Shown: positions 7,515 through 16,014, counted from the first letter of the stretch. The stretch: 24,538 nucleotides of DNA from Bremerella sp. JC817 (GCF_040718835.1 NZ_JBFEFG010000231.1:1-24538), one strand, 5' to 3'. Notes: generated by a model not told the origin, from the sequence alone. Program-made: numbers and translations.

Positions 7515-8204
7515 TTACCGCTGCTTGAAGACAACCAGGCCGTCCGGATCGAAGGCGATATTCACCGGACCGTTTTGCGGGATCGCGATGCAATCCAGGC
7601 CTGGCAGAATGGCCACCGTGTCGACGTCACTGGCCACCTCCCAGCGTGCCGCGGCCGAAGTCGCCAACGCCGAAACGGTCAGTTCGTCGGCTCCCTTCGC
7701 GTGGTCACCATCCAGCGTGCAGGTTCCGCCACCGCTGAAGGTGATCGTGGCCCCGTCGCGCAGGTCGGCCGCGATCGGCTCGACATACAGCGTGGTAGCC
7801 GCCAACGCCGCGGCCGCGGTCAACTTGATGTCGATCTTGCCATCGTCGCGAAGCCATAAAACGTCATCGGCTGGCGTCGAATCATCGCCCCCGATTTCCA
7901 GGTAATAGATCGCCGCCTTGATCCGCTGCGTACTGATCTCCAACGTACCGAAGGCGACGTCGGCCGCGTCCAGCTCGAACTGGTGCTTCCCGGTGTCGGC
8001 CGCGGCCGTCTTGCCGGTCAACGTCTGCCGCGCGTAGCTCGCTGGTCCCGACAACTCGACGCCCCCATTGCTCAGGAAGTCGGAGACAAACTGGTGCGAT
8101 CGCGAAGGGACATAGGTCGACGTGTGCGATTCCAGCAGCACGCGAACCACGCCGCTGGTGAATTGGGCCAACTGCAGGCCGTGGTCGAAAATCATCCGAG
8201 ACAT
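7515..8204 (-). CDS. phage minor structural protein, unknown
   Basis: The 229-aa product begins MIFDHGLQLAQFTSGVVRVLLESHTSTYVPSRSHQFVSDF, a pattern found at the start of phage tail-associated proteins placed beside fibre genes. The middle (about 125-200) alternates small hydrophobic residues with TTLYVEPIAADLRDGATITFSGGGTCTLDGD, suggesting a small beta domain of the kind that forms capsid or tail decorations. GGGAGGG lies 11 bases before the ATG. It is intact and in line with its neighbours; a specific role cannot be assigned. Confidence 0.6.
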   Translation of the reverse strand: MSRMIFDHGLQLAQFTSGVVRVLLESHTSTYVPSRSHQFVSDFLSNGGVELSGPASYARQTLTGKTAAADTGKHQFELDAADVAFGTLEISTQRIKAAIYYLEIGGDDSTPADDVLWLRDDGKIDIKLTAAAALAATTLYVEPIAADLRDGATITFSGGGTCTLDGDHAKGADELTVSALATSAAARWEVASDVDTVAILPGLDCIAIPQNGPVNIAFDPDGLVVFKQR

Positions 8205-8254
8205 AGAAAACCGCCCTCCCTGGCGTTTGTGGTGTGCGACTACTCGCGAAGGTT

Positions 8255-9352
8255 TTAAGGTGAAAACGTATTAGCTTCGGGATAGTCGTTGTTAAACGGG
8301 CCTTCGATGATCAGTGTCACGCGTGGCAGGCCGCTTTCGATATCGCAGCGCAGCAGCTCGACTTCCAGCGTCTCGAAGTTGGTGAACGATCCCAGCACTG
8401 AACCCGATACGAAGGACGCGTAAACACCAGGTCCCCCGTCGTCGTAGCCGCCATGCCAAACGCCACCGATCCGCGTGTTGGACGATGGCCAACCGGTGCC
8501 CGACTTGCTCAGCTGAACCACGACCTCGCCGGAATTGCTCCCCAGGATCGACCCGAATTCCATCCACAGCGAAGCGGTGATTCGATAGATGCCATCGCGT
8601 AGAAAGTTCGGCCGCGTCCGCGTGGTATCGGCCCCGATGCCCGCGTAAGGAAGCCCCGAGAAGTGATAGGTGTACACCGGACACAAAGCAGGCGTTTTGT
8701 TCGGCCAGGCTCCGGTCGCGTGAACGATTCGCGGTGCCCTCGGTCGTGCTGGCCAGGTGACAATCGCATCGTACAGGCCGTCGCCGTCGACCTTCCCCAG
8801 CCAGGCGATCTCGACCTGGCCGTTGTCGTTGGGCGTGGCGATCGGCCCGTTGAACTCACCCGAAGACCACAGCGAAGGAACGTGCCCAGTTCGACACAGG
8901 TTGCGATATTGGGCCGACCAGCAGGAAGGCAGCGGCGAAGGCAGCTCGTAGCGGACCTTCGTGCGTGCCATGCCCGCGATCTGCATTCGAACCACTTCGT
9001 TTGCCTTGCCTGATTCGGTGGCCATGGCGACCACTGGGCTATGGGCCGTCACACTTCCAAACGGAAAGTAAGCCAGGCTGGCGACTTGTTGGCAGGTTTG
9101 CAGGTTCCAGCCTTCCACGTCTTCCGGCTGATTGACCGGCCAGTTCAGATAATGAAACTCGCCCCGCTTGATGTCGTGGGTTGTCTTGGCGTCGATGAAG
9201 ATCCCGGCCCCGTCGGTCGTGGTCATCGGCTGGCCGCTGCGATCAAGTTGGCTCATGCGGTCCTTTTCGACCAACTTGCCCATGGCAGTCACCGCACTGG
9301 CCGACAGGTTCCCGCTGATTCGCTGGCCTGCTCGCACTGGTTTTTGTCGCAT
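8255..9352 (-). CDS. phage structural protein, unknown (tail-tip region)
   Basis: This 365-aa protein has no family I recognise. The first 55 residues are polar and basic (MRQKPVRAGQRISGNLSAS), followed by DGAGIFIDAKTTHDIKRGEFHYLNW and a beta-rich body with many Gly, Ser and aromatic residues, consistent with an extracellular virion component. There is no signal peptide or membrane segment. GAAGGAG lies 8 bases before the ATG, and the gene begins only 3 bp after the hydrolase-like gene ends, so the two are probably co-translated. Confidence 0.6.
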   Translation of the reverse strand: MRQKPVRAGQRISGNLSASAVTAMGKLVEKDRMSQLDRSGQPMTTTDGAGIFIDAKTTHDIKRGEFHYLNWPVNQPEDVEGWNLQTCQQVASLAYFPFGSVTAHSPVVAMATESGKANEVVRMQIAGMARTKVRYELPSPLPSCWSAQYRNLCRTGHVPSLWSSGEFNGPIATPNDNGQVEIAWLGKVDGDGLYDAIVTWPARPRAPRIVHATGAWPNKTPALCPVYTYHFSGLPYAGIGADTTRTRPNFLRDGIYRITASLWMEFGSILGSNSGEVVVQLSKSGTGWPSSNTRIGGVWHGGYDDGGPGVYASFVSGSVLGSFTNFETLEVELLRCDIESGLPRVTLIIEGPFNNDYPEANTFSP

Positions 9353-9355
9353 CGC

Positions 9356-10018
9356 TTAGGCTCCTTCTCGCATCGCCTTTAACTGGGCGTGGGTTTCCGG
9401 ATTGCGGCCCCCGGCAAACTTGCAAAGCTTGCGGGCCTCTTCCAGGACCAGGTTGTGGAACTCGGGGGCGTTGTCCATGTATTGGTGATCGTAGCGCAGC
9501 AGAACTCGCGGGTGGATGAACGCGCCACCAGCTCGGCCGGCACTGATCAGCTTGTGACCGCCTGGCCGGTTTTGAACCTGGTGAAACGAATAGACTTCGC
9601 GGACGTTGTCCGGAACGCGGATCACGGGCTCGCCCACGATCGGTAAGCACCAGGTGCGAAACGCCCGCCAGGGGGCGAAGGGATGATGATAGACCGGATC
9701 GGCCAGCACCATCACACGCACGACCAGCCCGCGACGGTTCAACTGGCGGGCCAGCGTCATGGCCCCGCGGCCAGCTCCCCAGCTATAGGCGTAGATCCCG
9801 AGAATCGGCCGGACGCCGTACTTGTCACCCAGCGCCCAGTAATACTCGGCCACCTCGGCGAAGTTGGCATTCCAGGGGTAGTAGTGGATTCGGCTCCGGA
9901 CGCCGTCGCAGAACTGCTCGCGCAGCTTCTCGGTCAGGTCCAAGATTCCGTTCCACTTGCCGACCGATTGGGTAAAGCCGCTGATCGCGGTGTGTATCAA
10001 CAGGTTGGGCCGTTCCAT
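9356..10018 (-). CDS. alpha/beta-hydrolase-like protein in the phage tail module
   Basis: The 220-aa product resembles a small alpha/beta hydrolase (lipase/esterase fold). It begins with a strand containing LLIHTAISGFTQS, has a nucleophile-elbow sequence AYSWGAGRGAMTLARQL at about residues 77-93 (Ser79 candidate, form A-x-S-x-G rather than strict GxSxG), a following strand RVMVLADPVYHH (candidate acid Asp107), and His residues near HQVQNRPGGHKL and YDHQY (candidate general base). There is no signal peptide. In this position between tail-tip genes it could be a virion-borne esterase acting on cell-surface polymers, or a morphogenesis factor; this is inference. The start ATG has only a weak ribosome binding site. 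Confidence 0.6.
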   Translation of the reverse strand: MERPNLLIHTAISGFTQSVGKWNGILDLTEKLREQFCDGVRSRIHYYPWNANFAEVAEYYWALGDKYGVRPILGIYAYSWGAGRGAMTLARQLNRRGLVVRVMVLADPVYHHPFAPWRAFRTWCLPIVGEPVIRVPDNVREVYSFHQVQNRPGGHKLISAGRAGGAFIHPRVLLRYDHQYMDNAPEFHNLVLEEARKLCKFAGGRNPETHAQLKAMREGA

Positions 10019-10054
10019 GGCTTTTCATGCGACGCTTCCGCGTCGGTCTCCTGA

Positions 10055-10912
10055 TCAAGTCCCGATCGCCAGTTCGGCGAAGTTGGAAGGTTCGTAGAGG
10101 CGTTCGACATAGGCAGCGACAGGGCGATGCACGATTTGCTTGGCGTTTTCGTCGTGGTACTTCTTGAAGTAGAACCACAGGTGATCGTGGGCCTTTTTTG
10201 TGAGCACGGCATCTTCGCCGGTGTTGTATTCCACCAGGCCCCACTGGGCACAATCGACCTCGCGATTCTGGCCAGCCCGGAAACTGAAACGGGCCGTGAC
10301 CTGGCCTTGCGACGTTTGTCGGCCGCTCGATCCCAGGAATAGCAGCCGCCCCGCGGCCCAGCCTTTCCACTCGGTCGCGTTCGTGGTGCCCGTCATTTCG
10401 TCTAGCTTGCGAATGTAGGCGTCGGTAACCGAAGCAAAGGGGAAGGTGAACTCGTAATCGAGCTTCAGCCCGCCAACCACGACGTCGGTTCCATTGACGC
10501 CGCTTTCCGCGACCTCGATCGCCCGCTTGAAGTCAGGCGGCAATTCCGAAGCCGACTTGCCCGCCTTGTCGACCGTTTCCAGCGAAACGGTAATATGTTG
10601 CGACCCGCCCATCGTGTCCCAGCTGGCGACCAGCGTCCCCACCTCGGGCTTCTTCTTCTCTTCCTGCTTGTCGGGATCGATGTAGTTGACTTCGATCGCC
10701 CAGAACGCGGGGCCGATTTGCGTCTTGCTGATATCGTCCCGCTTCAAGGTTTTGAAAGGCGTGACGAACTCGGCCGGCGCAACCGAAGCAACGGTCGCCG
10801 CGATCGTCGCGTCGTCGTCAGACCCAATGACGTGGTAGAGCAGCTTCCGATTGGAGCCCTTGCCGGTGGCATCCTTGCCGGCTTGCGATTGTGTTACTTC
10901 ATAGATTTGCAT
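10055..10912 (-). CDS. phage tail-tip protein, unknown family
   Basis: The product is 285 aa if it starts at the ATG at 10912, or 287 aa from a TTG at 10918 that overlaps the tape-measure stop codon. It has no named domain that I recognise. Composition is beta-rich with charged surface stretches (DPDKQEEKKKPEVG) and an ordered C-terminus. Directly after the tape-measure gene, siphoviruses usually encode the distal tail protein or tail hub, so a tail-tip role is likely from position alone. The overlap with the tape-measure gene suggests translational coupling. Confidence 0.6.
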   Translation of the reverse strand: MQIYEVTQSQAGKDATGKGSNRKLLYHVIGSDDDATIAATVASVAPAEFVTPFKTLKRDDISKTQIGPAFWAIEVNYIDPDKQEEKKKPEVGTLVASWDTMGGSQHITVSLETVDKAGKSASELPPDFKRAIEVAESGVNGTDVVVGGLKLDYEFTFPFASVTDAYIRKLDEMTGTTNATEWKGWAAGRLLFLGSSGRQTSQGQVTARFSFRAGQNREVDCAQWGLVEYNTGEDAVLTKKAHDHLWFYFKKYHDENAKQIVHRPVAAYVERLYEPSNFAELAIGT

Positions 10913-10914
10913 GA

Positions 10915-12858
10915 TCAATCCGAAAACGTGTCGCCGTCTTCCCCCTGGTCGATGATTGTTTTCAGCTTGTCGTTGACCCCTTGCAGTTGCTGCTCGACCT
11001 TCTGCATCGGTTGGGCCTGCAGGCCGATCCGTTCGACCGCGAAGCTATTGCTGGTACCAACGGCCAGCTCCCAGGCCTTCGCCACTTGATCGCCGACCCC
11101 TTCCAGGTCCGGCATCTGCATCGGGGGCACGATAGGCGCGTCGGTTTGGCTGTTCTTCTCTTCCTCTTGTTGGTCCTGCTTCTCTTTTTTCTTCAGCAGG
11201 TCCTCGGCTTCCTTCTTCAGCCGCTTCAGCTCCAACTGGGCGAACTTGGAATCAAGCTTGAAGCTAACCGCATAGCCGTCGACCACCTGGGCGATCGTGC
11301 TGCTAATCTGGCCGACCCACGTTTGCACGTTCCTTAGCAAGGTGGCCATCGCATCGGCGAAAACGATCTTGATCCCAGCCCACAAGATCTTGGCAGCCAG
11401 CTCCCAGTCGCCCGACTTGAGCGCGGCCTGCAGTCCCGCCAGAACTGGCCCGATCGTTTCCTTCAGATAGGTGAACGCGGTCCCGATTTGCTTGGCCATC
11501 CAGCTCCCGAGGCCCGAGAAGTAGATCACCGCCGCGGCCAGGGCCAGCACCAGGCCGATAATGAGCGTCACGGGATTGGCCAGGAAGGTGATCACCGCAC
11601 CGATCGCCCCCATCACGGCCAGCATTCCGGAGATAGCCCCCGCGACGATGTTGATCACGACAGCCAGGCTCAACAGCACCCCAGCCGCAGCACCGATCCC
11701 CACCACGACCGCGGCGACCATTTGCACCAGGTAACTGTTTTCCGAAATGAACTCGGATAGCGTCGACGCCGCGCCCGCGGCCCAGTCGAGAAAGCCCCGC
11801 AGGGAACCTTCCAACGCTTTGCCGATCGACAATTGCACAGCCTCGACGGCCGACATAAAACGCCGGAACGATCCCCCGAGGTTGTCATCCATAATTGCCG
11901 CCATCTTGGCCGCGGCCCCGTCTGCGTTGTTGATCTTGCCGCGCAGGTCGTCCATTGAGGTTCCCGCGTCGGCCATGATCAACGCGCTTTTCGCCGCTCG
12001 ATCGAAGTTGTCGGAGAAGAACTTCAGCCGGTCCGCTTCGCTCATTCCGCGGGTCGCGTCGCCGACTTCTTTCATCACGTCGACCACGCTGCGAATGTTG
12101 CCTTCCGCGTCGACTGTTTGCACGCCCACCTCGGCCAGGCCTTCGCGGGCAGCTCCCCCGATGTTCTTCATAATCAAAGCCAGGTCGGTACCGGCCATCG
12201 ACGCCTTGATCCCGCTGTTCCCCATAACGCCGATCGCGGTGGCCGTGTCTTCCAGCGATTGCCCCGCGGCCTTGGCCAGCGGCGCGGCATACTTGAGCGT
12301 TTCGCCCATCATGGCGATCGATGTGTTGGAACTCGAAGCGGTGACCGCCATCACGTCCGCGACGCGCCCCAGCTCGTCGGCCGTCATGCCAAACGCCGAC
12401 CCAACGTCGGACGCGATATCGGAAGCGGTTCCCAGGTCGATCGCCCCAGCCTTGGCCAGGTTCAAAACGGCCGGAATGCCGGCGATGATCTGCTCGGTGG
12501 AGTAGCCCGCCTGGCCGAGGAACTTCATCCCTTCGGCAACCTGGCTGGCAGAGAAGCTGGTCGACGCCCCCAAGGCTCGGGCCGTGCTTTCCAGTTGGGC
12601 AAATTGCTGATCAGTCGCGCCGCTGACAGCTCGCACCATCGACATTTTGTCGGCGAAGTCGGCATAGGTTGCCGAAGCCAGGGCCAGCGGTGCTGCACCG
12701 ACCGCGGCCGTACTCATCAGCCGTTGCCCGATGTTCTGCACCGAACCCGAGAAGGCCTGCAGCTTCGCGCGTGCCTGGCGTAGACCTTTGTCGATGCCAT
12801 CCTTAACGAATAGCTCGATAAACGCCGCCCCCGCTCGTACTCCCCCGGTCCCTGCCAT
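10915..12858 (-). CDS. phage tail tape measure protein (TP901 type)
   Basis: This 647-aa protein fits the TP901-core tape measure family: residues about 60-330 carry YADFADKMSMVRAVSGATDQQFAQLESTARALG, FSASQVAEGMKFLGQAGYS and VADVMAVTASSSNTSIAMMGETLKYAAPLAKAAGQSLEDTATAIGVMGNSGIK, classic blocks of this family. Residues about 377-450 are strongly hydrophobic, as in other tape measures that enter the cell membrane during DNA ejection, and about 550-585 is a Lys/Glu-rich coiled coil. It sets tail length and is the scaffold for tube assembly. At 647 aa it predicts a fairly short siphovirus tail (roughly 1.5 angstrom per residue is the usual rule). GGGAGGG precedes the ATG. Confidence 0.92.
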   Translation of the reverse strand: MAGTGGVRAGAAFIELFVKDGIDKGLRQARAKLQAFSGSVQNIGQRLMSTAAVGAAPLALASATYADFADKMSMVRAVSGATDQQFAQLESTARALGASTSFSASQVAEGMKFLGQAGYSTEQIIAGIPAVLNLAKAGAIDLGTASDIASDVGSAFGMTADELGRVADVMAVTASSSNTSIAMMGETLKYAAPLAKAAGQSLEDTATAIGVMGNSGIKASMAGTDLALIMKNIGGAAREGLAEVGVQTVDAEGNIRSVVDVMKEVGDATRGMSEADRLKFFSDNFDRAAKSALIMADAGTSMDDLRGKINNADGAAAKMAAIMDDNLGGSFRRFMSAVEAVQLSIGKALEGSLRGFLDWAAGAASTLSEFISENSYLVQMVAAVVVGIGAAAGVLLSLAVVINIVAGAISGMLAVMGAIGAVITFLANPVTLIIGLVLALAAAVIYFSGLGSWMAKQIGTAFTYLKETIGPVLAGLQAALKSGDWELAAKILWAGIKIVFADAMATLLRNVQTWVGQISSTIAQVVDGYAVSFKLDSKFAQLELKRLKKEAEDLLKKKEKQDQQEEEKNSQTDAPIVPPMQMPDLEGVGDQVAKAWELAVGTSNSFAVERIGLQAQPMQKVEQQLQGVNDKLKTIIDQGEDGDTFSD

Positions 12859-12897
12859 GATGCCGCGTGCCCTCCCTGGTTCGCGTCTCTCGGTGCT

Positions 12898-13443
12898 TTA
12901 GGTTTGTTGGATGTTGGCCCACTTCGCTTGGAATGTTGGCCGCAGCTCCTCTTCTGCCGGCCGCATGAAGGGGCGTGCCTTCACGAAAACCGACTTCACC
13001 AGGCGTCGCTTCCTTCGACTGCCCATGTAGACCGGAACGCGTCCGCCATGCTCCAAGGTTTGAACCGCGTTATGTAGCGAATTGGTCCTAACCGGCCCGA
13101 CGATCACCACGTCGTTGGTCTTGTCGTATCCGAACAAAATCAACTTGGGGCTGAACTTGCCCTCGGTGTGGATCTTGGGGGGCCTGCCTGGCCGGCTGAC
13201 CGTTGGATCTCGAAACACTTTGTCGCCGCGTGTGATCGATTCCTGGCGTAGCCTTAGCGACTTCTTCTTGGCCGCTTTGCTGACGCGCTTCATCGACCGC
13301 CTGGCCGTCTTCCGGATTGCTCCCGCGTGGGTCCTTAGAACTTTCAGCTTGCCGGGTTCAATGGAGCGAATGACCGCGGGGCGATCGAAGAACATTCGCT
13401 TCATGTGCATCGAGACATTGACGCTAGTCTTGGCCGATGACAT
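12898..13443 (-). CDS. phage gp10-like tail/neck protein (probable)
   Basis: The 181-aa product is strongly basic in residues 30-70 (KLKVLRTHAGAIRKTARRSMKRVSKAAKKKSLRLR) and ends with KARPFMRPAEEELRPTFQAKW, the ending typical of HK97-gp10 / minor tail protein Z-type proteins, where ARPF(M/L)RPA is common. These proteins sit at the head-tail or tail-completion interface. It overlaps the preceding gene by 20 bp and lies before the tape measure gene, an unusual but seen position for this class. Assignment is by C-terminal pattern and context. Confidence 0.6.
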   Translation of the reverse strand: MSSAKTSVNVSMHMKRMFFDRPAVIRSIEPGKLKVLRTHAGAIRKTARRSMKRVSKAAKKKSLRLRQESITRGDKVFRDPTVSRPGRPPKIHTEGKFSPKLILFGYDKTNDVVIVGPVRTNSLHNAVQTLEHGGRVPVYMGSRRKRRLVKSVFVKARPFMRPAEEELRPTFQAKWANIQQT

Positions 13444-13774
13444 TTCCCTTGCCCCTGCTAAACAGCTTCTTCAGGACCTCGCGATTGGCGCGGCAGATCC
13501 GGACGCCCGTTCGGCGCCGTGGTTTCTCTTCCTCGTAGGGGTTCAACTGCGAAGGCTCGATGGGGCGTTTCGACTTCTTCGGGTCGCGGTTGGCGTTGAT
13601 CAGGATCGAAGCCAGCAGGGCCGTTTGTTGCCATTCATGCTTGCCTCGTTGGTTGCTCATCCAGACGATCTCGCGAAGCGTTCGCCCGCGTTGGTCCGGA
13701 TCAATTGGGCAGACGGCCGCCAGCTCGTAAACTAGCTTCCACCACTCCCCGGCCGGTCGATGTCTTTGAGCCAC
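13424..13774 (-). CDS. second tail-assembly-chaperone-position protein (gpT-like?)
   Basis: This 116-aa frame starts at a GTG at 13774, inside the 3' end of the gene at 13732-14235 (43-bp overlap), and lies in its -1 frame, just upstream of the tape measure region. That is the arrangement of the lambda G/T tail chaperones, where the second product is made by a -1 frameshift as a fusion. No canonical X-XXY-YYZ slippery heptamer is seen in the overlap; CGAAAAG (13780-13774) and CCGGGGA are the nearest runs. Initiation at the GTG by coupling is the alternative. The protein contains RTLREIVWMSNQRGKHEWQQTALLASILINANRDPKK, a helical stretch also seen in similar small phage genes (...W..ta.l.a.i.N..r), and a basic C-terminus. 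Confidence 0.6.
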   Translation of the reverse strand: MAQRHRPAGEWWKLVYELAAVCPIDPDQRGRTLREIVWMSNQRGKHEWQQTALLASILINANRDPKKSKRPIEPSQLNPYEEEKPRRRTGVRICRANREVLKKLFSRGKGNVIGQD

Positions 13775-14235
13775 TTTTCGATGGCCTGGTCCGCTTCGCG
13801 ATCGATCGCCTGGTCGACGCGTGGATCCGCCAGGGCCTGCAGGCTCTTGGCCGTCACTCGATCCAGGGATTGATTCAGCTTCTGAATCACCCCCAGCACC
13901 ACCTGGCGACGGCCCTTCGGGAAAAAATGAGCAACGCCGACCAGGAACGCGTCGACCGCGTTATCGATGCCGTCACCCACCAGCCCGCGGCCGAACTCTT
14001 CGTCGGTGATGTTCCGGCTTTGGCACTGTTCGCGGCAAACCAGGTACAACGCATCGACCAGCAAAATGGGATCGTCGATCAGCTTCTGCAGCACGTCGTG
14101 CCGACCGTTCAGAAGCTCTAGCAGGTCGACCTTCAACAGGTTGCGGATCTGCTTCACGGTTGGCACGTCGACCGTAGCGTCCCACTTTCGGTTTTTGCTA
14201 TCGGTGAACTGGGTTGTTTGTTCCGCGGGGTTCAT
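13732..14235 (-). CDS. tail assembly chaperone (gpG-like)
   Basis: The 167-aa protein begins with a short beta part (FTDSKNRKWDATVDVPTVKQIRNLLKVDLLELLNG), followed by a helical body containing DDPILLVDALYLVCREQ and ITDEEFGRGLVGDGIDNAVDAFLVGVAHFFP. This N-terminal layout, with the ligand-like strand followed by VKQIR..lgvDLL, is common in phage tail-assembly chaperones and the gene is in the right place: after the tail tube, before the tape measure. It would bind the tape measure during tail assembly. AAGGA lies 10 bases before the ATG. The end overlaps the next frame (see 13424-13774). Confidence 0.65.
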   Translation of the reverse strand: MNPAEQTTQFTDSKNRKWDATVDVPTVKQIRNLLKVDLLELLNGRHDVLQKLIDDPILLVDALYLVCREQCQSRNITDEEFGRGLVGDGIDNAVDAFLVGVAHFFPKGRRQVVLGVIQKLNQSLDRVTAKSLQALADPRVDQAIDREADQAIEKWLKDIDRPGSGGS

Positions 14236-14336
14236 GGCGTGGCGTTCCTTCGCTTCGGTGGATGATCGATTGACAACGGGGAAGTCCTGCCGCGATCCGA
14301 TAGGATCCAGACGGCGGCAAGGCCCTCTTTAGTGGC

Positions 14337-14501
14337 TTACTTGGCGTCGACTTTGACCGGGGTCGTCGACGCGGCCGGCTGGCCAGCCAGGCGGCAGATC
14401 GTCGCAACGTCGCCCGCTCGCAGCGTGACATACTGGTCAGGCTTCAAGCCCTCGACGGCCTTGCTGATCGTGGCCAGGGTTTTCTTTTCGCTATCGTTCA
14501 C
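14337..14501 (-). CDS. small 54-aa phage protein with GTG start
   Basis: A 54-codon frame starts at a GTG at 14501 with a strong AAGGA 9 bases upstream and ends with TAA at 14337. The predicted protein begins with a helical NDSEKKTLATISKAVEGLKP, then QYVTLRAGDVATICRLAG and a Pro/Ala/Thr tail ending VKVDAK. It fills the gap between the tail tube gene and the tail chaperone gene, in the same direction, and has the codon usage of the operon. Function unknown; its place suggests a tail assembly or regulatory role. It is easily missed because of its length and GTG start. Confidence 0.6.
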   Translation of the reverse strand: MNDSEKKTLATISKAVEGLKPDQYVTLRAGDVATICRLAGQPAASTTPVKVDAK

Positions 14502-14582
14502 GGTTCGTGATCCTTCTAGGCAATGGGTTGATTGATTGAGTTGGTCAGGTGGCCCGCCTGGTGCGACCAGGCTACGCGTCGT

Positions 14583-15071
14583 TTACTCTTCCGGTACCGG
14601 CGTTTGGTGCCAGTCAGGCTCGACCAGTACGCCCCCTTCAGTAACGCGGGTGATCTCGGCCGAGATCTCGAAGCTGGCCGTCTCCTCCAGCTTCTGCCCC
14701 ATCGGGCATTCGAACACTTCGACCACCATCCGCGGCCCTTGCGAACCAGGCGTTTCGGCCGGTCCGTCGGGTGCCCACAGTTCGATCGCCGTACCGTTCA
14801 GAAACGAATCCAGCAGGACCGGGAAGTCGAGATCGCCATCGCCAGGCTCGTAGTCGTAACCGAACGAAACGCCCAGCTCGACAAAGGTCCCGCGTTTGTA
14901 GTTCCACTTCGATTGGCGCGTTTTCTGTTCCGCCTTGCCCTTGCTGAATGGGTCGATGTCGACGTCCTTCACGCGTTCGATCAGGACCCACACAGGCGAA
15001 GCGTGGGTGCCGGTATTGCGGTACAGGTGGCAGTCTTTGCCCAGGACGCTATCGCGTTCAAATTCGCTCAT
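14583..15071 (-). CDS. phage major tail tube protein (probable)
   Basis: The 162-aa product shows the features of siphovirus tail tube subunits: an N-terminal stretch with GKDCHLYRNTG followed by VKDVDIDPFSKGKAEQKTRQSKWNYKRGTFVELGVSFGYDYEPGDGDLDFLL-type pattern, in which a loop with several basic and polar residues is followed by beta-hairpins and the D-x-D region, then a C-terminal MVVEVFECPMGQKLEETASFEISAEITRVTE typical of the last sheet (tube proteins often end with ...a.feis.e.t). It would polymerise around the tape measure. GGAGGGG precedes the ATG. Position between tail terminator and chaperone genes agrees. Confidence 0.7.
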   Translation of the reverse strand: MSEFERDSVLGKDCHLYRNTGTHASPVWVLIERVKDVDIDPFSKGKAEQKTRQSKWNYKRGTFVELGVSFGYDYEPGDGDLDFPVLLDSFLNGTAIELWAPDGPAETPGSQGPRMVVEVFECPMGQKLEETASFEISAEITRVTEGGVLVEPDWHQTPVPEE

Positions 15072-15087
15072 TGGTTCCCCTCCGTGG

Positions 15088-15555
15088 TCACCGTGTGCCG
15101 TGGTATGTCAACGTGATCAGGCTTACTGCCTGGTTGTCTTCGTAAAGTCGGGATTGGAGAAACAGCTCGTCGTTGGCGATCCCCTTCCAGCTCAGGCCGG
15201 CCATCAAGGCGTGCCGTAGGATGCCGGTGTTGGGGCCTAGGGTGTCGGCGTGCTTGGGGTTCTCCCACAGCCGCTTGATCGCTTCGATGGTTACGGCGAT
15301 GCCGTCCAGCTCGCTTTGGTCTTCCGGGTTGCGAAGGTTCTTTACCACCATCACGGTCGCGATCACTTCGTGGGCCGTTCGGTTGCGGTCTTGCAGTTTG
15401 ATTTGAGCCCCGCCTGGGATGGCGAAGATCTTCACCGCTTCCACGTCGTCGGTCCGAATGATCGGCAGGTGCGATCGCTTGGTTGCGAAACCGAGATCCG
15501 TTAGGCGACACGCCAGTCCGTCGGCCAGGTCCACCGCGGGGCCTTTGTCACTCAT
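15088..15555 (-). CDS. tail terminator-like / minor tail protein
   Basis: This 155-aa protein has the composition and size of tail terminator (gpU-like) proteins: short helix GLACRLTDLGF at residues 12-22, then beta strands DVEAVKIFAIPGGAQIKLQDRNRTAHEVIATVMVVKNL and a helix-sheet end with SWKGIANDELFLQSRLYEDNQAVSLITLTYHGTR, the typical final strand with aromatic residues. It would close the growing tail and bind the head connector. Its ATG overlaps the stop of the preceding gene (ATGAGTGA), indicating translational coupling. Assignment rests on size, pattern and gene order. Confidence 0.6.
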   Translation of the reverse strand: MSDKGPAVDLADGLACRLTDLGFATKRSHLPIIRTDDVEAVKIFAIPGGAQIKLQDRNRTAHEVIATVMVVKNLRNPEDQSELDGIAVTIEAIKRLWENPKHADTLGPNTGILRHALMAGLSWKGIANDELFLQSRLYEDNQAVSLITLTYHGTR

Positions 15556-15931
15556 GGCTTATTTGCCTCGTGTGGATCCGGATCATGGCCCGCGATTGCC
15601 CAGACGGTTCCCATGGTGGAACGCCAGGCGTCGCGGCGATGCGGTACTTGGCGACAACCGTCCCCCCTTCGCCGTCCAACTCGTCGATCTCGTGGCCCGC
15701 TTCTGGTTTGAACGCGGTCCCCGCGTCGATCAGCTTCGCCGGATCCACCAGGAAGTCGATCATCTTCTCTTCGGTTGCGTAGTTGTCGGCCGTCTCGGCT
15801 TCAAACTGGGAACCCCCTTTGGTTGCCACCAGCGGCAGGCTGGCGACTTGGGTTCGATAGACGATGTGCGTCGGCGCGGCCGCGTGTATTTGGTCGCGTG
15901 CCCAGGCGATCGCGTTATCGAAAAGTCCCAT
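15548..15931 (-). CDS. phage head-tail joining (neck) protein, probable
   Basis: The start is placed at the ATG at 15931, which has AAGGA 9 bases upstream; an upstream TTG (15955) is in frame but unsupported. The 127-aa product opens with a helix MGLFDNAIAWARDQIHAAAP, then strands THIVYRTQVASLPLVATKG, and ends IRIHTRQISHE. The size, beta-rich build and position directly after the capsid genes and before the tail terminator gene fit a head-tail adaptor or stopper protein. A specific family could not be fixed. Confidence 0.6.
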   Translation of the reverse strand: MGLFDNAIAWARDQIHAAAPTHIVYRTQVASLPLVATKGGSQFEAETADNYATEEKMIDFLVDPAKLIDAGTAFKPEAGHEIDELDGEGGTVVAKYRIAATPGVPPWEPSGQSRAMIRIHTRQISHE

Positions 15932-16014
15932 GGCAAAGGTTCCTTTAGGAATCAACGTGCCGCGCCGGCCATCCCCCGAAACCGACGCGGCGACGTTGCC
16001 CCTCGCTTCGTTGA

